A stretch of 64,000 nt of DNA from Gnetum montanum (GCA_015680685.1 MNCI01033587.1:5545-69544), one strand, 5' to 3'. Counted from the first letter of the stretch, positions 25,258 through 38,840 are shown. Notes: generated from the sequence alone by a model not told the origin. Made by a program: numbers and translations.

Positions 25258-28200
25258 TTAAGAATCCAAAAAATTAGTTCTCAACATGTCTTTATAAAAA
25301 TTGACTAAGATACCATTTAGATTCACTAATGATGGGTCCAACCAACAAGCTATGAGGATGTACAACCACAAGGATCCTACTTTCATGGAATGTAGGAAAT
25401 CTTTGAGGATTAGAGGAAAAAGTCCTGACTTCGTGACCACAAATGTAGATTAGTACAACTACATTTGTGCCAAGATGCAGAATGATTTTTTGATTTCATG
25501 AATAGAAGTAGAAGCAAAAGGAGAATTTAAGTTCATACATTGCAGGGGAAAAGAGGATATCCCTTCTCTATATGACCAAATTCTTCTCAATGACCTTTAT
25601 GCTAGCATCCTAGCCTAACTAATTGAGATGGAGGAGAAGGATGACAAACAAAACTTAGAGGAGCAACAATAAGGGAAAGATGAATTCAAGACAAATTCTA
25701 AGCCTAAAAACCTTTAAGAGGGGCTTTCCCAACAAGGGATCCCCAAGGTCATGGTGCCCACCTTTACCCCCTATTTTTCATCCTCTAGACACATTCCACT
25801 ACCTTTCTCCCCATTGTATCTAACCATATTTTGACTTGCACCTATCATATCCATGCACCAAACACAATCAATGCCATAATCCACAATATTTCACTTGTCC
25901 TTGCCATTCATTACATAGCTAAAGACATTATAGCTATCATCAATGGTTGCCACTAATACTAACCCTTCTACCACCTTGATGAGGCACACCATGCAACCTC
26001 AAGTAACTTATGTTTCACATATCTTTTTATTTCATTTGTGCCCCAAATATTAACACAAACATCATTCTCTTTATTTAAACCACTAGGCACTATAGTAACT
26101 TAGTCTATTCCTTTGGTGCCCCAATCAATAGCCAGACCACAAGCCTTATAACTTACACCTCAACCCTTTATTCAAACTTCATAACCAATAAGAACACCTC
26201 AAGTTTTGGATCAGGATTTCTAAATGATCTAGGACTTAACTAAAGAGTTAAGGAAGCTCAAGGCCTCAACATCCCAGATTGTGAAGATAATGGAATTCTA
26301 CCAAGATGATCCCATTAGTCCTATTGTTCCATTGCTAACTCTTCCTCCTAGTGTCCATATGCCACAGCTTACCAAATACAATGGCAAATGTAATTCAAAT
26401 GCTTAGCTAATTACCTACCGATTTGATTGTTTGTTGTTTTAGGCATCACTACATACTATTATGTGAATATTCCCTATGTATTTTATGGGAAAAGTAGTTG
26501 ATTGGTACTGTGATTTGCAAAGAGGATCCATATCCTCTATGGATGAACTAATTTTTAGTTTGTTAACCATTTCAAGTATAAATTGAAACCTGATTGACCA
26601 ACTACTGAAGCTCAAGTAGGAATTACTTGAGCTCATGTAGAAGTTATTACAATTATGGAATGATCTACTTAACAATATACTCAAGCTTATAGCTGAAATG
26701 TATCTCTTAGCTATCTTCAAGGGAATTGTAACAACTTTATAAAGTCCAAAGTATACTATCTAGATCCATGGTCTCTTAGTTAAAAATTTTTCTAGACTAA
26801 GAATACAAAAGATGCTGCAGAAGCTAGCCATGATTATGCCTATGTGTCATATAAGAACCAACATGTGCATAAAGATAAGGAGAAAGGTAGGTAGAATAAC
26901 ATGTTTGTAGCAACTATAGAAAAAAAGAAAATAGGTCAACTAACCAAGGGCCAAAGAATAATCAACCCAAGGCCCCTACTACTAACAACAATGATCAACC
27001 ATCAACCTCTATGGACACTACATCAACTACCTCTAGGCCTAACTTTGCATAGAATGACTAGTCCAACTACACCCAGTTACCCCTTAAGCCATCAGAGCTC
27101 TTAGACCAATTATTAAAAAGTAGTAGAATTCAATATAAGTAGATGTCCAAGATTGCCCATAAGAGGCATGATTGGTTATGCAAAATAGTGAAGGACCATA
27201 GTCAGGTAACTAAGGATGATCCTCTAGTGTGTAAATACTTTAAGCTTGACTACTTCTACCATTACTAGAAGCTTCTACATCATGATACCGATTTAAGACT
27301 TGTGCTTAAAGATGACCTGTAGAATATGATCGATAGGGATGAATTGGTATTGGACACATCCAACCCTGTTAGGTCTCAAAACCAATTAATGCTCAAGTAC
27401 AAAGATCCCTTAAATGCTAACAATAGCCCATACACCATAGCAGCGTTTAATGTCCATAATAGCTAAAGGCCTACGAGGGAACCATTGGTGATTAGGGTGT
27501 CTCCTTATAATGAAAGAGGTTGTTTAGCTTTCACTATCTCAAGCTTCCTCTTTGTTGTAAGGGTACCATTACTAGCTTCCTTTAAAGAGCCCTTTGTGAT
27601 CATGGTGCCCTAGCCCACTACAACCTAGTTGACCTCAATAATTGAACAACAACCACTTGTTGTGGCTCATGCAACATCTTCTAACATGTAACCAACTAGG
27701 AATAGAAAGAAATATCAAACTAAAAAATAGAAGAAGACTATGTAGAAAGCCAAAAAAAATAATGATAAGTAGGCCAAATCATGGAAAGAAATGGGCCCAC
27801 CAAAGTTCGCTCCCATTTTAGTTATTCCCATGACTTTTGCAACCCAACTTGCTTCAATGAGTAAACCATGAGAAGAGCCAAAAATCGTTGAGAAAATACA
27901 AGAAGCTAGGCTAGAATAGCAACGAATATGAAGTTCATATTTTGGGATGCATGGAGGAAGTCAAAAATAACAACAGGAACTCTCTCAATGCGATGGAATA
28001 GGTTAAATAATCACTTAAATAAAAAAACACAACCTTAAGCTTATATGACCTAGTCATGACCTTTGTTGCTCACTATGAGGCATTGGTCAGGATGTTGAAC
28101 TTCATTCTTATAAGCAAGGATGTCCTTGCTAATGAAGAGTCTATCCAAGTAGTCATGGTACCCTCTTTTCCCAAAGAATCAAAGTCAACATCACTAGTGT

Positions 28201-28270
28201 TTTACAACAATGAAGTCAAGATGAATCCCCAAAATGACGAAGTAGCCTAGGCCACTCTCTTTATAACCAT
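25258..28270 (+). pseudogene. Element B gag relic (Ty3/Gypsy capsid)
   Basis: The N-terminal region (about 25,260-26,200) is Lys/Glu-rich then Pro-rich. The capsid core starts near 26,280 with KIMEFYQDDPISPIV, followed by QLTKYNGKCNSN, FMGKVVDWYCDLQRGSISS and a LLAIFKGI block. The order and motifs match A and the standard Ty3/Gypsy gag domain. The conserved downstream LKPSELLDQLLKS block is near 27,090, and SLYDLVMTFVAHYEALVRML (about 28,040) leads into the protease. Stops and frameshifts interrupt it throughout. Confidence 0.8.
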
Positions 28271-28856
28271 ACAAGTGGAATAACATAAAGTACATATGAT
28301 GCACATAGATGATGGAGTGACAACCAATGTCATTCACTATACCATTTTTGAATGCTTAGGCCTCATAGAACAGATGCAACACATGATGACCTTGGTCGTT
28401 AAAACCTTTAATGGATCATAGGTTATAGTTAAAGGTTCCATCTCTCTAGACTTTGTGGTAGCAAAGCAATTCTCTACAATGGTAGATTTCTTGATGGTGA
28501 AAGAGACTTTGGGATTCAACCTCATCCTTGTTCAACAAGAAATTCACCTACCTTACAAGGGAGGTGAAATAGTCATCCATGGTGGAAGCACGATTCCCTT
28601 AGCTATCAACATTGTTGATGTATAGCAAGGGTCTAAAGTAGAATTTCAAGAAGAAACTTCTACCATTGATGATAAATCCAAAGATGTGGATGAAGCTAAA
28701 GAGGCCAAAATGAATAATGAGGAATCCATTGATGCATCATGGGAAGAGCTCCCCTTCAACCTTGTTACTGAAGGAGATGGAGAGTATAGACTAGTACAAA
28801 ATAGACCATATATGTTTTTCAATATCTCAAAGATTAGGAAACATTTCCACAAATGA
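28270..28856 (+). pseudogene. Element B retropepsin-like protease relic
   Basis: Plus-strand frame with HIDDGVTTNVIHYTIFECLG (about 28,300), then TLVVKTFNGS, IVKGSISLDFVVAKQFST, MVDFLMVKETLGFNLIL and EIHLPYKGGEIVIHGGSTIP. These are in the order of the retropepsin fold (catalytic loop, flap region, C-terminal strand). The frame closes with EGDGEYRLVQNRPYMFFN and a stop near 28,856. It is the best preserved copy of the family C-terminus, shared with C (EGQGKYHIVPSRPYM). The canonical catalytic D-S/T-G is not present. The frame ends with no reverse transcriptase behind it. Confidence 0.75.
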
Positions 28857-28899
28857 TATACTCTCTTAACCCTTCCCACTCCATATACACTTATAATGA

Positions 28900-29540
28900 T
28901 CTAACCATATGTATTCATAACCTAATACCCTAGTTTATACCTTGCATAGTTTTGTATTTATGACCTTGCTTTCCTTTATGTTGAATGCTTTATGTTCCTA
29001 TAACTTAAAGTTTACATTTGATTTACATTCTTTTACTTTTGAAGCTTTTTTCTTTTTGTTTGAAAAGGTAAAAAATGCCATAAAAATATTAAACTAAAAA
29101 AACCATAAAAATTTATAAAAATATAAATAATCCAAAAAATTGTTCTCTTTTATATAACACCACGGTCCACTAAGACCTTAAACTGACATCATGGCCCACC
29201 ATGGCTTTAAAATCACAAATAACTTTACACCTCATTTTCAATTTAGTTTCTAATGCCATTACATGGCCTTTTGAACTTTCTATCACATGAAAACCAAGTA
29301 TGGCCAACGTAGCCAAGACATAGATTAAAATGTAGAACCATAACATAAACAAAACCAATAATGCTATATCATCATAACCAGGATTAAAAATTAAAATTTA
29401 ATGCTAAAATTAAAGTTAATTGTCCATAATATCATAAACATAGCCAAATAAACCATCTAAAAAACAAACTATTTTGGCTAACACTAGCCATGCATCATCA
29501 TTAATGTAAAAGTAAACAACTACAATGGCAACTAGAAGGA
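28900..29540. repeat. Element B spacer with CCATGGCC-type repeats
   Basis: Non-coding sequence after the gag-protease stop. The short repeat ccatggctttaaa / gaccttaaactgac is found at about 29,155-29,300, as in A, C and D. The rest is AT-rich and unassigned. Confidence 0.7.
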
Positions 29541-30980
29541 TTAAGTAGCATTTGTGGGAGGAGGTGGAGGATCATCTCCATCTTCACTGTCAGGGTTTTT
29601 GTTGTCATTTGGTGCCTGTAACATAACAACACAAAGCTAATTAGTAATCCACACACATCCAGATAAAGTAAATAACTTAAACAAAAGCAAAACTAAAAAT
29701 AACTAAAAATAACAAATAGGAAAAAGAAAACTTGAGATGGTGCCAGAAGCACATGCTCTTCAAGGAAGTTCTAAAGGCCTTCCTCTAGATAGTGGAGGAG
29801 TATTTCTTTAGACATATGGGCCCATTTCATGTCCCTAAGATCAATAGTTGTTACGATATTAGTCTTGTTAATGTTCCTCCATGCTAGGGGCTCATGCAAA
29901 AATATGAAAGTGGATGTTTCCCCTAATGCAGTAGTGACTTGATGAGTAGGGGAGTTGTCCACAACCATGTTCTTTGTGAACATCTCATAGAAATCCTCTA
30001 CATTAATGTCCATCATGAACAATTTGAGCTTTGATCACTCCATGGGCTCATTCTTTAGCCAATTAAGGTAGGCATCCAACTTAGACTTGGACATCCATTT
30101 GTAATCCTTTTGTGTATGACCCCACTTAAGGAGCAAACCATAGTAGTCTTTCCACTCACTAGCCTTGCAGTTGATGAGATCAATTTCAAGCTTCTACTCT
30201 ACTACCTATCTAGCAAGGGAAACCTTACCTTGAACTATGCTCAAATAATGAGCCCAGGTAATCTCCTTGGTGTGCAAGGAGTCTCTATTGTTCACTTGGG
30301 CTTCTATGATGTCTTTTTGGTCCTTGAGGTCGATCACCTCCACTTTTAGCTTTTGAGTCTCCTTCCTTAATGCTACAACTTGTTTCCATAGGAACTTGTT
30401 GAAGTGTTTGCACTCCCACAAAGACATAGCACATGAGAGTGCACATCCACTAGCACCCTCATATAGCTTACATGTAACATTCTTCATATTAGTAGGCAAG
30501 GGAGGCAATGCATCCACCTTCACTGACTTGTTAGGATCCCACCTCATTTTAGGTGCTGTAACTAACAAATAGAACCACTTAGCAATAGAAACTATATAAC
30601 CATCAAAATTGAAAATTAAAAAAAATAAAAAAAATATTAAATAAATAAAAACAAAGGGAAAATGAGTTAAAAACTCTTGCCAACCTCAGGAGTGATCTAT
30701 TGTAGCTAGCTAATAATATCTATAGTTAACCCCACATGAACTCAAGTTTATTTGGAGTTTCTACCCATGGTTGCATTCAGAAGGTGGAAGTTGAAGCCTT
30801 TTCCTATGGATCTTGGGCTACAAGTGTAGTAAGCAACTAATGGCTATAGCCAAAAATAAACATGATCCAAAGAAAATATAATGGGTACAACACTTAAAAC
30901 TAAAAACCATACAAACCTAAAGGATCCTCTAGTATGGCGATAGGAGGTGCACTCATTTGAGGATCCTCTAAAATAGCATT
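29540..30980 (-). pseudogene. Antisense spliced gene of element B, C-terminal part
   Basis: This is the minus-strand relic matching the 13.7-15 kb part of A. The acceptor at 29,616 (gttacag before gcaccaaatg) matches those of A and C. An intron at about 30,556-30,684 lies at the same codon as the A intron. The long open stretch at 30,206-30,568 encodes a coiled-coil-like segment (FLWKQVVALRKETQKLKVEV). Another open stretch at 29,771-30,022 follows in the same gene. Element C is inserted at 30,981, and the 5' part of this gene continues at 48,913. The protein family is not recognised. Confidence 0.7.
30976..30980. other. Element C target-site duplication, left copy
   Basis: gcatt lies immediately left of the C LTR terminus TGTAG. 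The right copy at 48,913-48,917 is gcatc. Five bases with one transition is the length made by Ty3/Gypsy integrases. Confidence 0.6.
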
Positions 30981-32576
30981 TGTAGTGACCAAAAACATCG
31001 GAGGCTAGAATGGTACACCAAGAGGTTCATGGTCATATAACTTGACCCCACATCCTTATGAGGGCCTACTGGAAATAGAGATGAGGTGCCAAGAATGGTA
31101 TTGTTGATCAAACTATGACTTACATGGTGTTACATAAAAAAAATGCTAAGGGTTTGCATGCTACTGACAACATCCACGTTGTTAACTAGGGTGAGTGTAG
31201 TTGATGTTTTCAGTGAAAATGCACAAATATGTGTAGAATATAGTGAAAAATGTGAGTAAAATGCTAGAATGTGAATAAAAATGCCAAAAAATGCATAAGA
31301 AGTGAGTAAGAGAGAAAAAAACACTACCCTAAATGGAGGAAGCATAGTTAAACTTCAAGGAAAGTTAAGGAGGTATGCAGTGTAAAAATAGGCATAGTAG
31401 GTAGTGTAGTCATAGTCTCATGGTGTCTAGGCTATGAATACTAACATTTTTTGTGAAGTATGGGCCTATTCAGTTGGCTACCATGCTTTCTTGTGGGTTG
31501 TGGTGGTCTGTAGTATGCTAGACTATGTGCAATGGTGTTTGCAAAAGTGCCAAGTGTGCTCGAATGCTAGAATGCTTGAAATGAAAATTTGCTAGCTAAA
31601 TGCTTCAAATGCCAACCCCTAAAATGTGAAGCATTGGGTATTTATAGGATTAGGGTTGTTGTGAATCATGGATTGGGTTCCATGTGGTAGAGGGGTAGTT
31701 GGGACTACGCTAGATCCAACTATGTTCTAATTGAAGTAATCGGTGTTTTACTGGTATGCTCTCGTGAGACTACTAGACTATGACTATGTTACCAAGACTA
31801 CATGTGTAAGTGCTAGATAGACCACAATGTACTTGAAAATAATGCAAAGTTTTGTAATTTTGGATACTATGCTCTAGGACTACACTCTCCACTCTCCTAA
31901 GTGATGTTGAGCATAGGTACAATTTTGAGGGCAAATGGAGTAGGAAAAAGAGACAAAATTTGCTGATCTTGCTTGCCAAGGGAATGTTAGAGATGAGATG
32001 AAAGTTGGCACTAAGTTTTGGAGGCTTCTAGAGGCAATTCTATATGACTACGCTAACTACACTTTAGAGCATAGTCTCAATAGTTAGAAACATTTTGCAA
32101 AAAGCTATGTTCTAGGGTTGACTACACTCTAGAACATAGTCCTAGTAGTAAGAGTGTAGCCCCAACATTTAGAAAAATTTGGCAAAAATTGATGTTTTCA
32201 TGTATACTATTCTAACTACACTTTGGAGCATAGTAGGAAGCATAGTCGTAGAAGTTATAAAATTTTTCAAACTATTTCTTCCATCCCAAACTAGCTTAAC
32301 ACTTGAGAAAATTTTTAAAATTGGCGATTGGTATGTAGACTACACTAACTATGCTTTAGAGTGTAGTCCTAACACTTAGAAAAGTTTTTAGCTATTGTCA
32401 ACACTTAGAAAAAATTTGCAAATCTAAACTATCTGTGTCAACTATGCTGATTATGCTCTAGAGCATAGTCCTAGAAGTGAGGAGTGTAGTCTTGACACTT
32501 AGAGAAATTTTCCTAGTTTTGACAGTTAGACAAATTTATAGTTAAAATGTAGTGACCTGAATTTGATGGTGTTTCA
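30981..32576 (-). repeat. Element C 3' LTR (left)
   Basis: It aligns along its length with 47,234-48,912. In the element's own (minus) direction it starts TGAAACACCATCAAATTC and ends GGTCACTACA, so it has TG...CA ends. The polypurine tract adjoins its inner edge at 32,577. Divergence from the right LTR is large and mostly transitions, meaning an old insertion. It contains shared blocks such as accaagaggttcatgg and aaatagagatga-gtgcc. Confidence 0.85.
32030..32540. repeat. Palindrome-bearing minisatellite in the element C left LTR
   Basis: Five or six units spaced about 90-130 bases apart each carry a near-perfect palindrome of the type actatgctctagagcatagt, followed by ccta and cttagaaaaattttgc. 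The 32,445 unit has the perfect core atgctctagagcat. The right LTR holds the matching series at 48,335-48,850. Confidence 0.85.
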
Positions 32577-32592
32577 TTGGCCCCTCTTTGTT
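32577..32592 (-). other. Element C polypurine tract
   Basis: On the minus strand, acaaagaggggccaa directly precedes the 3' LTR start TGAAACACC. It is nearly the same as the tract of D (aaagagggtccaa at 61,099). It would prime plus-strand DNA synthesis and fixes the orientation of C as minus. Confidence 0.8.
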
Positions 32593-35105
32593 GACATCTA
32601 GAAGAGTGGCTTGAGAGACATCATCAAAGAACACAAAATACTATAGCAAGGCTAACACCACCATCACTTGTTAATACTTGACTAGAGGTTGCTTCATAAT
32701 GCTCAAAAGTGCTAAGGGTAGTGAAATGCTAGAGATAAAGGATGTAGGAAATGTGTTGTGGGATAAATGGGACTAGAATGCAAACATTATGATACTACAA
32801 GGTGTGGCACTAGGATGGCTTGTTGCCAAAACAGTGACCTCTCATTGAAATGCTTATGAGAGAGTCAACATCCATGGCACTAGAATGGCTTTCCTTTAAA
32901 ATTTTAACCTCTTGTCAAAATGCTTATGAGAAGGTCAATGAAAATTTAGGGTTAGACCCATTGCAAAATTTTAGCTCTAGAAATTTTTATTAGGGACATG
33001 TTTTGCCCCATCTTTCTTTATCTTTTTGTGTGTTCTTTTTTTATTTTGCATTTTTTGGTTTTGACTATATAGTGAACCTACTTTGTATTTTTCACATTGC
33101 AAAATGATAGTTGTGGGATGCCTTCCATCAGGTGAACTACATGCTACCTAATGGTGTTTGCTTTGAGGCAACTATGTTGTGTCTGTAGGATAGGTGTTTC
33201 CTCCTTGGGATGAGTTGTGTTACATTTGGTTGAGCTTGCTCTCGATGGGAAAAATTGCATTATATTCACCATGGGTTTTGCAGTTGACTTAAAGAAGATG
33301 CCATGTGCATCGAAGGAATTTGCAAGCTTGGTGATGCAAGGAAACATAAGGGAATCCAAGGTAAAAGGGGTAAATATAGATGGGCTATAGCAGGGGTAAC
33401 AGGGATGTGCACTCTTAAGTGGCTTGGCTAACCCGATCATGCACATTAGAGTAATGTGGTGACATACCATTGTCATGAGATGCATCTTTTCATGAGCGTC
33501 ATTGAAGCTTCATCCCACAAACATAACATAGAGAAAACAAGAAAACAATCACACAACATGAGATGAGAGTAAACTACTAGATGCAATGGTGTTGCAAATG
33601 TTGCAATAGAGAAAATAGTTGCAAGTGTTTGAAAAGGTAGTAAAGGTGCCAAGGGCAATGATGCTATAGGTGCTCAAGAGTCCATGTTGCCAACAAGAGC
33701 TCAGAAGACAAGTAGAATGGTTAGGGGCCACAATGTTGTGAGTGCTCCCAAGATTGAGCAATGGAAAGAGCCTAAAAAAGTTAGTAAAATGGTAGGGGAT
33801 CATAATTTTGCAACTACTCAAATGGTTGGTGTTGACAAAAAGGGCTTAAAGAGATAGAAAAATTCCTAAAGCTAGTAGTGCTACAAGTGTGGCCTAGAGC
33901 TAGTAGTGTTGGCGATGATGATAGAAGCTTTGGAAGATCAACAAAATGCCTAAGGATGGTTCTAGAAGATTAGTAAAATGCTAGGGGGTGGTAATGCTAC
34001 AAATGTTCTAAAGGCCTCTCCTGATGATAGGAGATCCATAAACCAAACTATATGGCATCTTACCTATTTTAGTTCATTTTTGGATTGCATCATTTTGGGC
34101 AGTGGTTAGATGCTTTTGAGGTTCACACTATAGAAGGTACGCCTTAATGTCATCATACCATTTTACTATGTGAGTTGTGCTAATTGTGGCTATGGATGCA
34201 ATATAAGTAGTTTGTGTGATAGGCACAGTGCAACCCACCACTGAAACATATTAGGTGCAATGCTTAAGGCCAACATTGCTAATGCATCAGTAATGATAGT
34301 TGCAAATAGTTTGAGCAAGTGCTTTGCAAGGTCACAATAAGGTTCCAAGTCCTAGTAGGTCTTGGTAGATAATGAGGTTAAGTACACGACAAGACCTTTG
34401 CAATTTTTTTTTGCTTTTAGAAATTTCTTATGTGTAGGGGAAGGGATTGGGTTTTTTGATGGCAGCATGGAGCTATCACCTACTAGGTTTAGGACATTGG
34501 AAAGGGATTTCCAAAATTTTTTTTGTTTTATGAAATTTTGCTATGCCAAGGCTTGGCAATGGTTTTGAGCCACTACTTGTAGGATAGGGGTACAACAAAG
34601 TCTTGCAATTTTTATTTTTTTACAATTTTGTGTAAAGGGCATAGTCAGTAGTTAGAATAGTCAGTAGGGGAATAGTTTTTGTTTCGTTAGACTACACTCT
34701 CAAGGAAGTATAGTTAGTAGTTAGAATTTTTTGACATTTGGGACTACACTTTGCAATTGCATAGAGTGTAGTCATGGAATCTAATGTTAGAAAAATTTGC
34801 ATGTTTTCTAGACTATGCTTCGTAGAGAGGTAACCTAGAGCTATTATTTTTTGTGACTGTTCTAGACTATGCTATGTAGACTTAGAAATTTTTTTAAAAA
34901 ATATAAACTTGCCAAACACAATAACGCCAATAAATGCTAAAAACTATGACAATGCTAAGCTTACAAACTAAAGCAATGCTAAAGTGCCAAAACATGCAAA
35001 ATGAGATGCTAATGCTATGCTACATATGTTGTACCCTAGTGAGTACCAGACATGTCAAATGTGCTTGTTGATGTCCTATACCCATGGGGCCTAGGAGCCA
35101 TAAGA
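32593..35105. other. Element C 3' non-coding region with degenerate repeats
   Basis: No gene recognised. Between about 33,560 and 34,020 there are degenerate repeats of about 80-100 bases around aatgctacaagtgttc and agtaaaatggtagggg. At 34,640-34,890 the gactacact / catagtcagtagttag motif recurs, as in the LTRs. By position, this region lies upstream of the plus-strand gene of C and might contain its promoter. Confidence 0.5.
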
Positions 35106-35109
35106 TATT

Positions 35110-38100
35110 TTGCCTAACCTATGCTATTTTATGTTAATTTCTACTAAGTTTACTTTTCAAATTTTTATCAAAATTTGCATCCAATGTATACTAATGCTAT
35201 GTTTGTTGCTTTTTGGTTGTAGAGTACTATTGAAGCCAATATTTATCATCGTGGAGCTTGTTGGCATTCTTTGTTGCAAGAGTGAGCTTGTCCCCAACAT
35301 GCTTGCACTAGATATGTGGGTGGGTTCTCAAGTAGTGTTGTTTTGGCTAGGGGCAACTAAGTTCATGGCATTCCTACTATAGCACTTCAGTGTGATGATG
35401 TGGTCACACTTAGTGGTAGAGGCTACGAGTGTCATCACTAAGACATTACTACCTAGGGCCAATTGGGATACATTAAGATTTATGTTTGATGAGCCCACTA
35501 CTAGTGATGATGAAGTAGGTGGTTCAAGCCAAGGTCCTAGGGGCACTCATCCCTTATCCAAGATTTGGTAGATATAGAGTTCTCTTTCTACAACAATAGC
35601 AACACACTCTTTATTATTCTATGCATGCACACTTTGTTCTAGAATCAACCTGGAACTGTATATTACACTAGAGGATAAGTGTTCTTATGATTTTTACATT
35701 GTGATTATGCTATTAGCTCATGCTAGGTTTGCTAACAGCTAACTACTCATGCTTAATTCTAGATTCAGAATTGATGATTAGGTCTCCATGATGAGGAAGA
35801 GACTCTTGCCTTAACTTGTACCACCCTGGAGGTGTTCTCCTCTAGTTCTAACATTTGGGAGGTTGTCCTTGAATAGTTGGAAGTTGATCTAAGGGATTAC
35901 CCTACTTGATACTTGAGGGTGTTCGAGTAGTGCAAGACCCCTGATTGGCTTGATGAGGAGTGGGTTAGTGGTGAGCTCAAGCTCAAAGAGCTACTTTCAC
36001 TAGCACATCCATCTCGTACACTGTTTGTTTTACATAAGCATATACTATTTTGGCTCTTATGCTTGCTCACCTATACTTGTTTATTTACCCTTACATAGTG
36101 CTAACATTGTTTTCTTACCTTTATTATAGCTATAGTTACTTTAGGAGAGGTGACGATAATCGCCATAGGCCATATTGAAGCCACTCTCATCATGAATCAT
36201 GTTGATGTGGAGGATGCATAGTAGTGGTTATGCCATTAGGCCTTAGAGGCATTAACTAATCAACTCATACATGCTGGGTTGATTGATCTTTTCTTGACCC
36301 TTAGCCCAAGCATTCTAGTGCCTAAAATGGTCATGATCATAGACTCCTTCAGTAGTGATATCTACGACTTCATCACCCACATGTGTGATGTGAGGATAGT
36401 TTTAGACCTCAATGAAGCCTTCTTTACTTACCTATTTGGCCTTCCCACTGATGGCTTGTTAGTCATTCACAAGGCCAATAGGGAGGATGACTACAAAGGA
36501 GAGATCGACGTGTGGCTAGGAGCATTCAATCTTACAAAGGCATCTTGATTAAAGATGTGCATGTGCCTAAGGTGTAGGAGCTGTACCCTCTTTTTTGTGT
36601 CTATGCCTTTCTGAAGTTGGTCTTCCAAGGGAAAATCCTTATGGTAGAGCAAGTGCAAGTGATGAAGGAGGTGCTACAAGAGGTCACAAGGTTCAACTAG
36701 GCCTCCTACATTGCTACTGACCTACAAGCAGAGATCACTAGGTTATGCTACAACCTCTAGGTGAAGTCTCACGTACACTACATTCTTCACAAGGTATTTA
36801 CAAAGGTTTGTGGAGCTCCTAGTGGTTCAAGATAATGAATTATGGATGAAGTAGAACTAAGAGTAGCTATCTAAGCCTTGGGTAAAGCATATGTTTGCAA
36901 CCACTCACTCGTAGAACCTCCCAGAAGGGATTGATGAGTTGCACTCAATGATGACCAAAGGTCTCTTGGGATGGTCTCATTATTTCCATGACATCATAGG
37001 AAAGTGTCCCCAAATTTTTATTAGAAATTTGAGCAATCCCATTGCTATATTGAAAAAATGGTGGGGCCATCCAAGGTGAAGATTAAGAGGTCATGCCCTG
37101 TAGAGGAGGCTACTCCTACTATTTGATAGGTAGGCATCAAGAATATCTGCCTCAAGATTCCCAACTTATGAATAGATGTTGTAGGTTAGTACATGTATAG
37201 ATGCATTTTTTTAATATTTTTTTATGTTTATATTTTTATGTTTTTACTTTTCCATGCTAATGCTAAGATGTTATGTTTAAAAATTAGGAGAGAGGGTTGT
37301 CGATGTAGTAGTAGTAGTAGTAGTAGAGGTAATCCCTCCTCAAGCTAAGGAGGGGGATGCACATAGGGAGGAGATGCACAAGGTTCTAGACATCCTCCAG
37401 TAGTTGGAGGAGGGGCTATTCCACCTTGATGAGGATGATTTTATTAGCCTCATTAATGGTGTGTAGCTAGGTAACCCCCCCTACTCTCATACCTAAGGGC
37501 TTGCTATGTAAGCGCATGTGGATTGTCATCTATTGTTGCTCTTTTGCTCAAACATCCTTTGCTATTTAGTTGTTTCTTATTACATTGTTATGTCACAACC
37601 TTAGATAAGCCTACTAGTGGTTCATCATCCATGTCTATCTATGGCATGAAGTCGTGGGTAGAAATGTTGAATAAGTTTGCCTTCATGGAAGACATTGTGG
37701 AGGACATGGTCAACCACCTATAGCAAGTGAATCTTGAGCTTAGTATGCATATGATGTTGTTTTTCTTATGTTGTTCTTGCCAATTTAACACTTAGTATAT
37801 TGCTAACATTGATTTTCTTGTTGCATGTCAATAGGTTCTAAGCGTTGCTAGAATCTAAGTAGAATGGCTAAAGTAGATTCCATCCCCAAGTTCCCTCTTT
37901 AAGTGGAGTAGGTGCCTCATTATGTATATGAGTCAGTGAGTAAGTGCGCACTTTCCTACATGAAATAATTATGGCTTTGCAAGTTCTCAAGTGAGCACTT
38001 GTGGAAATGTATGCCCAAACTTCAAGAGAGGGTGATGAGCTAAGACATGTAGATCGAGAACATTCAATCTCGATATGACTTCTTGGTGGCCTGGTCATGG

Positions 38101-38840
38101 GGAGATAGTACTTGGCAGACTATAGAGATTGATTATGCTAGGTATTGGTTGGCCATCCAAGGCAAGAATGAGGCCACTAGGGAGATCATTGAGTAGCAAC
38201 TATAGATGGGTCTATTTGCCCAAAAGAACCAGGATTAGAAGAACTTTAGTACCAAGGTATGCAAGTGGGGTAGACACAAAAAGAACCCCAAATAGCACTG
38301 ATGCATATCTTCAGCAACATAAAGAAGAATCCATGAAACACTGCTACCATGGGATGTTTGTTGAGGTAACCAACAAGAAACAAGCCTTCAAGATATTTGT
38401 TCACCATATAGTGGTTAGTTGTTCTCTAGAGAGGGAGATCATCACACCATCTAGAGAGGCTTCTTCTATAGCATTTTTCATGGAGTTTCTTGCATGGATT
38501 TCCATGGACAAAGGTAAGACCCTTGTAGGTGTTGACTTTGGCTAGGAGCACTAGACATGGCTACCTAAGTCTAAGATCCTTTACCACTTAGAGGAGGGCC
38601 TTGATAGCTTGCCTCTAGACATGATCAATGTGGAACCCTCTCAGGTTAGCTTCTTCTGTGTTAATTTTATGCTTTTTCATGTTAGTTTTTCTAGTGTACA
38701 TTTACTTATAGGTTTGATTTTTTGTTGTTATTGTATTGTTAATAGGCACCAGGCAATGCTATAGGCCCCAGCGGTGCAACAAAGGAAGAGTGACATCTAC
38801 CCCCACCTAGCACCACTAGTTGAGCATACCCTAATGTAGC
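35110..38840 (+). pseudogene. Antisense spliced gene of element C (unknown protein, ~900 codons)
   Basis: It runs opposite to the gag of C and is the most complete copy. Predicted GT-AG introns: 35,568-35,768, about 36,015-36,129, 37,195-37,287, 37,471-37,604, 37,743-37,834 and 38,645-38,745. Exons join readable text: KPIFIIVELVGILCCKSEL (B: KPILIVIELVGMLCCISL), an acidic block LDEEWVSGELKLKE, then VMIIDSFSSDIYDFITHMCD and LNEAFFTYLFGLPTDG near 36,330-36,460 (B: LNIIDSFSQ..., A: LNVINSF...). A basic segment KVKIKRSCPVEEATPTI near 37,070 matches KLKRPMDDEPTLVI in B and looks like a nuclear localisation signal. The --F--LFGLP-DG strand-turn pattern recalls transposon-associated plant domains, but that is a weak inference. 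Several stops break the exons. The function is unknown. Confidence 0.7.

Noticed and set aside
33144-33485. 113-codon minus-strand open frame
   Set aside because: It lies in the repeat-rich 3' region of C, has no homologue in A or B, and has no recognisable domain. A chance open frame is more likely.
37303-37326. Short GTA microsatellite
   Set aside because: A simple repeat in an exon-like region of the antisense gene. Too short to be informative.
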